This document shows positions 4,877 to 6,394 of a DNA stretch of 6,394 bases, in pieces (position 1 is the stretch's first letter; the number at the start of each line of letters is the position of its first letter). The notes beneath the pieces were generated by a model. It had not been told where the DNA came from. It was given only the letters and a program-made list of their open reading frames with translations, and searched no databases. Position numbers and translations under genes: made by a program. Source of the stretch: Alcanivorax sp. UBA4485 (GTDB taxonomy: Bacteria; Pseudomonadota; Gammaproteobacteria; Pseudomonadales; Alcanivoracaceae); NCBI GenBank assembly GCA_002389055.1, contig DGNT01000057.1:1-6394 (forward strand). Reading direction: 5' to 3'.

Positions 4877-6232
4877 TCAGGCGCCGGCGATTTTCATCGG
4901 GCTCAGCAACAGCGAGCCGCACGCGATATTGCCGCGGCGGTCCACGTCCGTGCCACTACCCTGGATACCGGCGAACATCTCCCCCAGATTCCCGGCAATG
5001 GTAAACTCCTGAAGCGGTTTGCGTATGACACCGTTCTCAATCCAGAAACCCGAGGCGCCCCGGGAGTAGTCGCCGGTGACCAGATTAACGCCCTGGCCCA
5101 TCACCTCGGTGACCAGAATACCCCGGTCGATCCGCCGCACCAGGGCGTCGAAATTCTCGCCGGTATCCGAAATCGACAGATTGTGCACGCCACTGCCGTT
5201 GCCGGTGGGCGCCATGTCGAGCCGCCGCGCGGCGTACAAGCCCAGCGCGTAGCGGCGCAGCACACCGTCTTCCACGAACGCCTGATCCCGCGTCGCCAGG
5301 CCGTCGCCGTCGAACGGCGCCGAGCCGTTGGCGCCCGGCAGCAACGGCTGCTCGCGCACATCGATGCCTTGCGGGAAAAGCCGCTCGCCAAGCCGGTCGC
5401 GCAGAAACGAGGCGCGCCGGTACAGGCTGCCGCCACTGATCGCGGAGATAAAATGGCCGAGCAGGCCGGCGGCGATCTCCGGCGCCAGCAGCACCGGCAA
5501 TTCGGCGGTGTCGGGGATTTCCGCGCCCAGCCGCGCCAGCGTGCGCTCGCGGGCCCGCTCGCCGACCTGCTCGGCGGACGCCAGCAAATCCGCGCGGCGG
5601 CCGGCGTCGTACCAGAAGTTACGCTGCATGCCCTGGTCGTCCTCGGCCACCACCGCGCAACTGCGGGAGTGAATGGTGCCGGCGTAGCCCTGCAGGAAGC
5701 CGGCACTGGTGCCCAACACACGCAGGCTGCTGCCGGTGGACACCGAGGCGCCCTCGGAATTGACGATGCGGTCGTCGTCCCGGGCCACCGCTTCACAGCG
5801 CAGGGCGTCCTCGATCGCCTGCTCGGTGCTCAGCGCCCAGGGGTGATACAGGTCCAGGTCCGGCACCCGGTCGGCCAGCTGCTCGGGGCTGGCGATACCG
5901 GCGTACTTGTCCTCTTCGGTGTGGCGGGCGATGGCGCAGGCGGCGGCCACCGCGTCGCGCAGGCTCTGCGGGCTGTCGTCGGAGGTGGACGCCTGGCCCT
6001 TGCGCTGGCCGAAGAACACCGTCACCGCCAGGCCCCGGTCGCGGTGAAATTCCACCGTTTCCACTTCGCCCAGACGGACGTCCACGGACAATCCCTGGGC
6101 CAGGCTCAGCTGGGCTTCGGCGGCGCTGGCGCCCTGGCGTTTCGCCTCTTCCAGCACCTGTGCCACGGTGTCGCGGGCGGCCCCCAGATGCTGCGGGCCG
6201 AGATTCGCTGTCACGCTGGCGTTTTCGGACAT
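4877..6232 (-). CDS. pmbA: PmbA/TldE, non-catalytic subunit of the TldD/TldE metalloprotease
   Basis: PmbA (TldE) pairs with TldD to form a cytoplasmic protease that, in E. coli, matures microcin B17 and degrades the CcdA antitoxin; its housekeeping substrates are less clear. The protein is 451 aa, against 450 in E. coli. The N-terminal domain includes GEVETVEFHRDRGLAVTVF (55-73) and RKGQAST (77-83). The middle region has PDLDLYHPW (124-132). The C-terminal domain includes GLLGHFISAISGGSLYRRASF (256-276), MGQGVNLVTGDYSRGASGFW (378-397), TIAGNLGEMF (411-420) and the typical end MKIAGA. The zinc-binding HExxxH of TldD is absent, as expected for TldE, so this is not TldD. The ATG at 6232 fits the family N-terminus, although the ribosome-binding site (GGAAAA about ten bases upstream) is weak. 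It is divergent from yjgA with 52 nt between the start codons; tldD is not in this window. An intrinsic terminator follows. Confidence 0.97.
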   Translation of the reverse strand: MSENASVTANLGPQHLGAARDTVAQVLEEAKRQGASAAEAQLSLAQGLSVDVRLGEVETVEFHRDRGLAVTVFFGQRKGQASTSDDSPQSLRDAVAAACAIARHTEEDKYAGIASPEQLADRVPDLDLYHPWALSTEQAIEDALRCEAVARDDDRIVNSEGASVSTGSSLRVLGTSAGFLQGYAGTIHSRSCAVVAEDDQGMQRNFWYDAGRRADLLASAEQVGERARERTLARLGAEIPDTAELPVLLAPEIAAGLLGHFISAISGGSLYRRASFLRDRLGERLFPQGIDVREQPLLPGANGSAPFDGDGLATRDQAFVEDGVLRRYALGLYAARRLDMAPTGNGSGVHNLSISDTGENFDALVRRIDRGILVTEVMGQGVNLVTGDYSRGASGFWIENGVIRKPLQEFTIAGNLGEMFAGIQGSGTDVDRRGNIACGSLLLSPMKIAGA

Positions 6233-6261
6233 AAAATACGTTTTCCATTCAATGCATTATT

Positions 6262-6276
6262 GGAAGCGCTGCTTCC
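6262..6276. promoter_or_regulatory. Perfect inverted repeat between divergent pmbA and yjgA
   Basis: GGAAGC (6262-6267), spacer GCT, GGAAGC's complement GCTTCC (6271-6276) form a perfect 6-bp dyad in the 52-nt region that must hold the start signals for both genes. It lies eight bases before the yjgA ATG and about 30 bases before the pmbA ATG. It could be an operator or an RNA hairpin near the yjgA start; no known regulator motif is recognised. An 8-bp palindrome AATGCATT (6251-6258) lies next to it and includes part of CATTAT, a possible -10 box for yjgA. Confidence 0.35.
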
Positions 6277-6284
6277 CTGGAATC

Positions 6285-6394
6285 ATGACCGAGTATAACG
6301 ATACCCCCGCCAGCAAAACACGCCGCAAGCAGGATATGCAGGCACTCCAGGAAGTGGGCTTGACCCTGATGGGCCTGAAACCGGAGCAGCGCGC
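6285..6394 (+). CDS. yjgA: YjgA/DarP, 50S ribosome assembly factor, N-terminal 36 codons (3' end outside window)
   Basis: YjgA (DarP, DUF615) associates with late 50S precursors and aids peptidyl-transferase centre maturation in E. coli. Only 36 codons are visible, starting MTEYNDTPASKTRRKQDMQA and continuing through LQEVGLTLMGLKPEQR to the right edge without a stop. The SKTRRK-x3-ALQ-x2-G-x2-L block fits the start of the DUF615 family, in which a SK-x-x-x-KR-like basic segment precedes an amphipathic helix with LxxLG spacing. The position next to pmbA supports the call, because pmbA and yjgA are neighbours in many gammaproteobacteria. The ATG is preceded by a poor Shine-Dalgarno (CTGGAATC). 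The call rests on a short fragment plus context, hence the lower confidence. Confidence 0.85.
   Translation, partial: MTEYNDTPASKTRRKQDMQALQEVGLTLMGLKPEQR

Noticed and set aside
5183..6298. Plus-strand open frame of 371 codons opposite pmbA
   Set aside because: pmbA is unmistakable at the protein level; the antisense frame is low-complexity Ala/Gly/Arg/Gln and also covers the yjgA start in another frame.

Overview
The window is GC-rich and densely coded, and its gene content is typical of a gammaproteobacterial core chromosome. The protein sequences and the style of the intergenic palindrome point to a relative of Pseudomonas, Alcanivorax or Marinobacter. This is inferred from gene families and repeat type; no species can be named from this window alone.

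Layout, left to right. Positions 1-1476 (+) hold the end of the nitrogen-PTS cluster: the C-terminal part of ptsN (EIIA-Ntr), complete rapZ, and ptsO (NPr, the HPr-like phosphocarrier), with rapZ and ptsO overlapping by 4 nt. After a 71-nt gap with a strong Shine-Dalgarno, mgtE (+, 1548-2912) encodes a CBS-gated Mg2+ channel. Positions 2913-3078, between two convergent genes, are almost entirely filled by a 146-nt nested inverted repeat, a REP doublet (REPIN-like) with two side hairpins. Positions 3079-4807 (-) hold two overlapping genes for paralogous polytopic membrane proteins that share an N-terminal NPYQGP tag. A hairpin plus T-tract terminator separates them from pmbA/tldE (-, 4877-6232). 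Divergent from pmbA, the first 36 codons of yjgA/darP (+, 6285 to the edge) run off the window.

How they work together: PtsN and NPr are the output and phosphocarrier of PTS-Ntr, which links nitrogen/carbon status to K+ transport and sigma-54-related physiology in studied bacteria. RapZ senses glucosamine-6-phosphate in E. coli. MgtE supplies Mg2+. PmbA is the TldE half of the TldD/TldE metalloprotease, and YjgA (DarP) helps late 50S assembly. The two membrane proteins have no assigned function; their conserved tag, shared topology and gene overlap suggest they act together.

Most of the window is well-known core biology, and I see no clear undescribed multi-gene defence or mobile system. The least explained parts are the NPYQGP membrane-protein pair (one member with a Met-rich loop) and the cross-shaped REPIN-like element. 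No gene-free stretch exceeds 300 bases.
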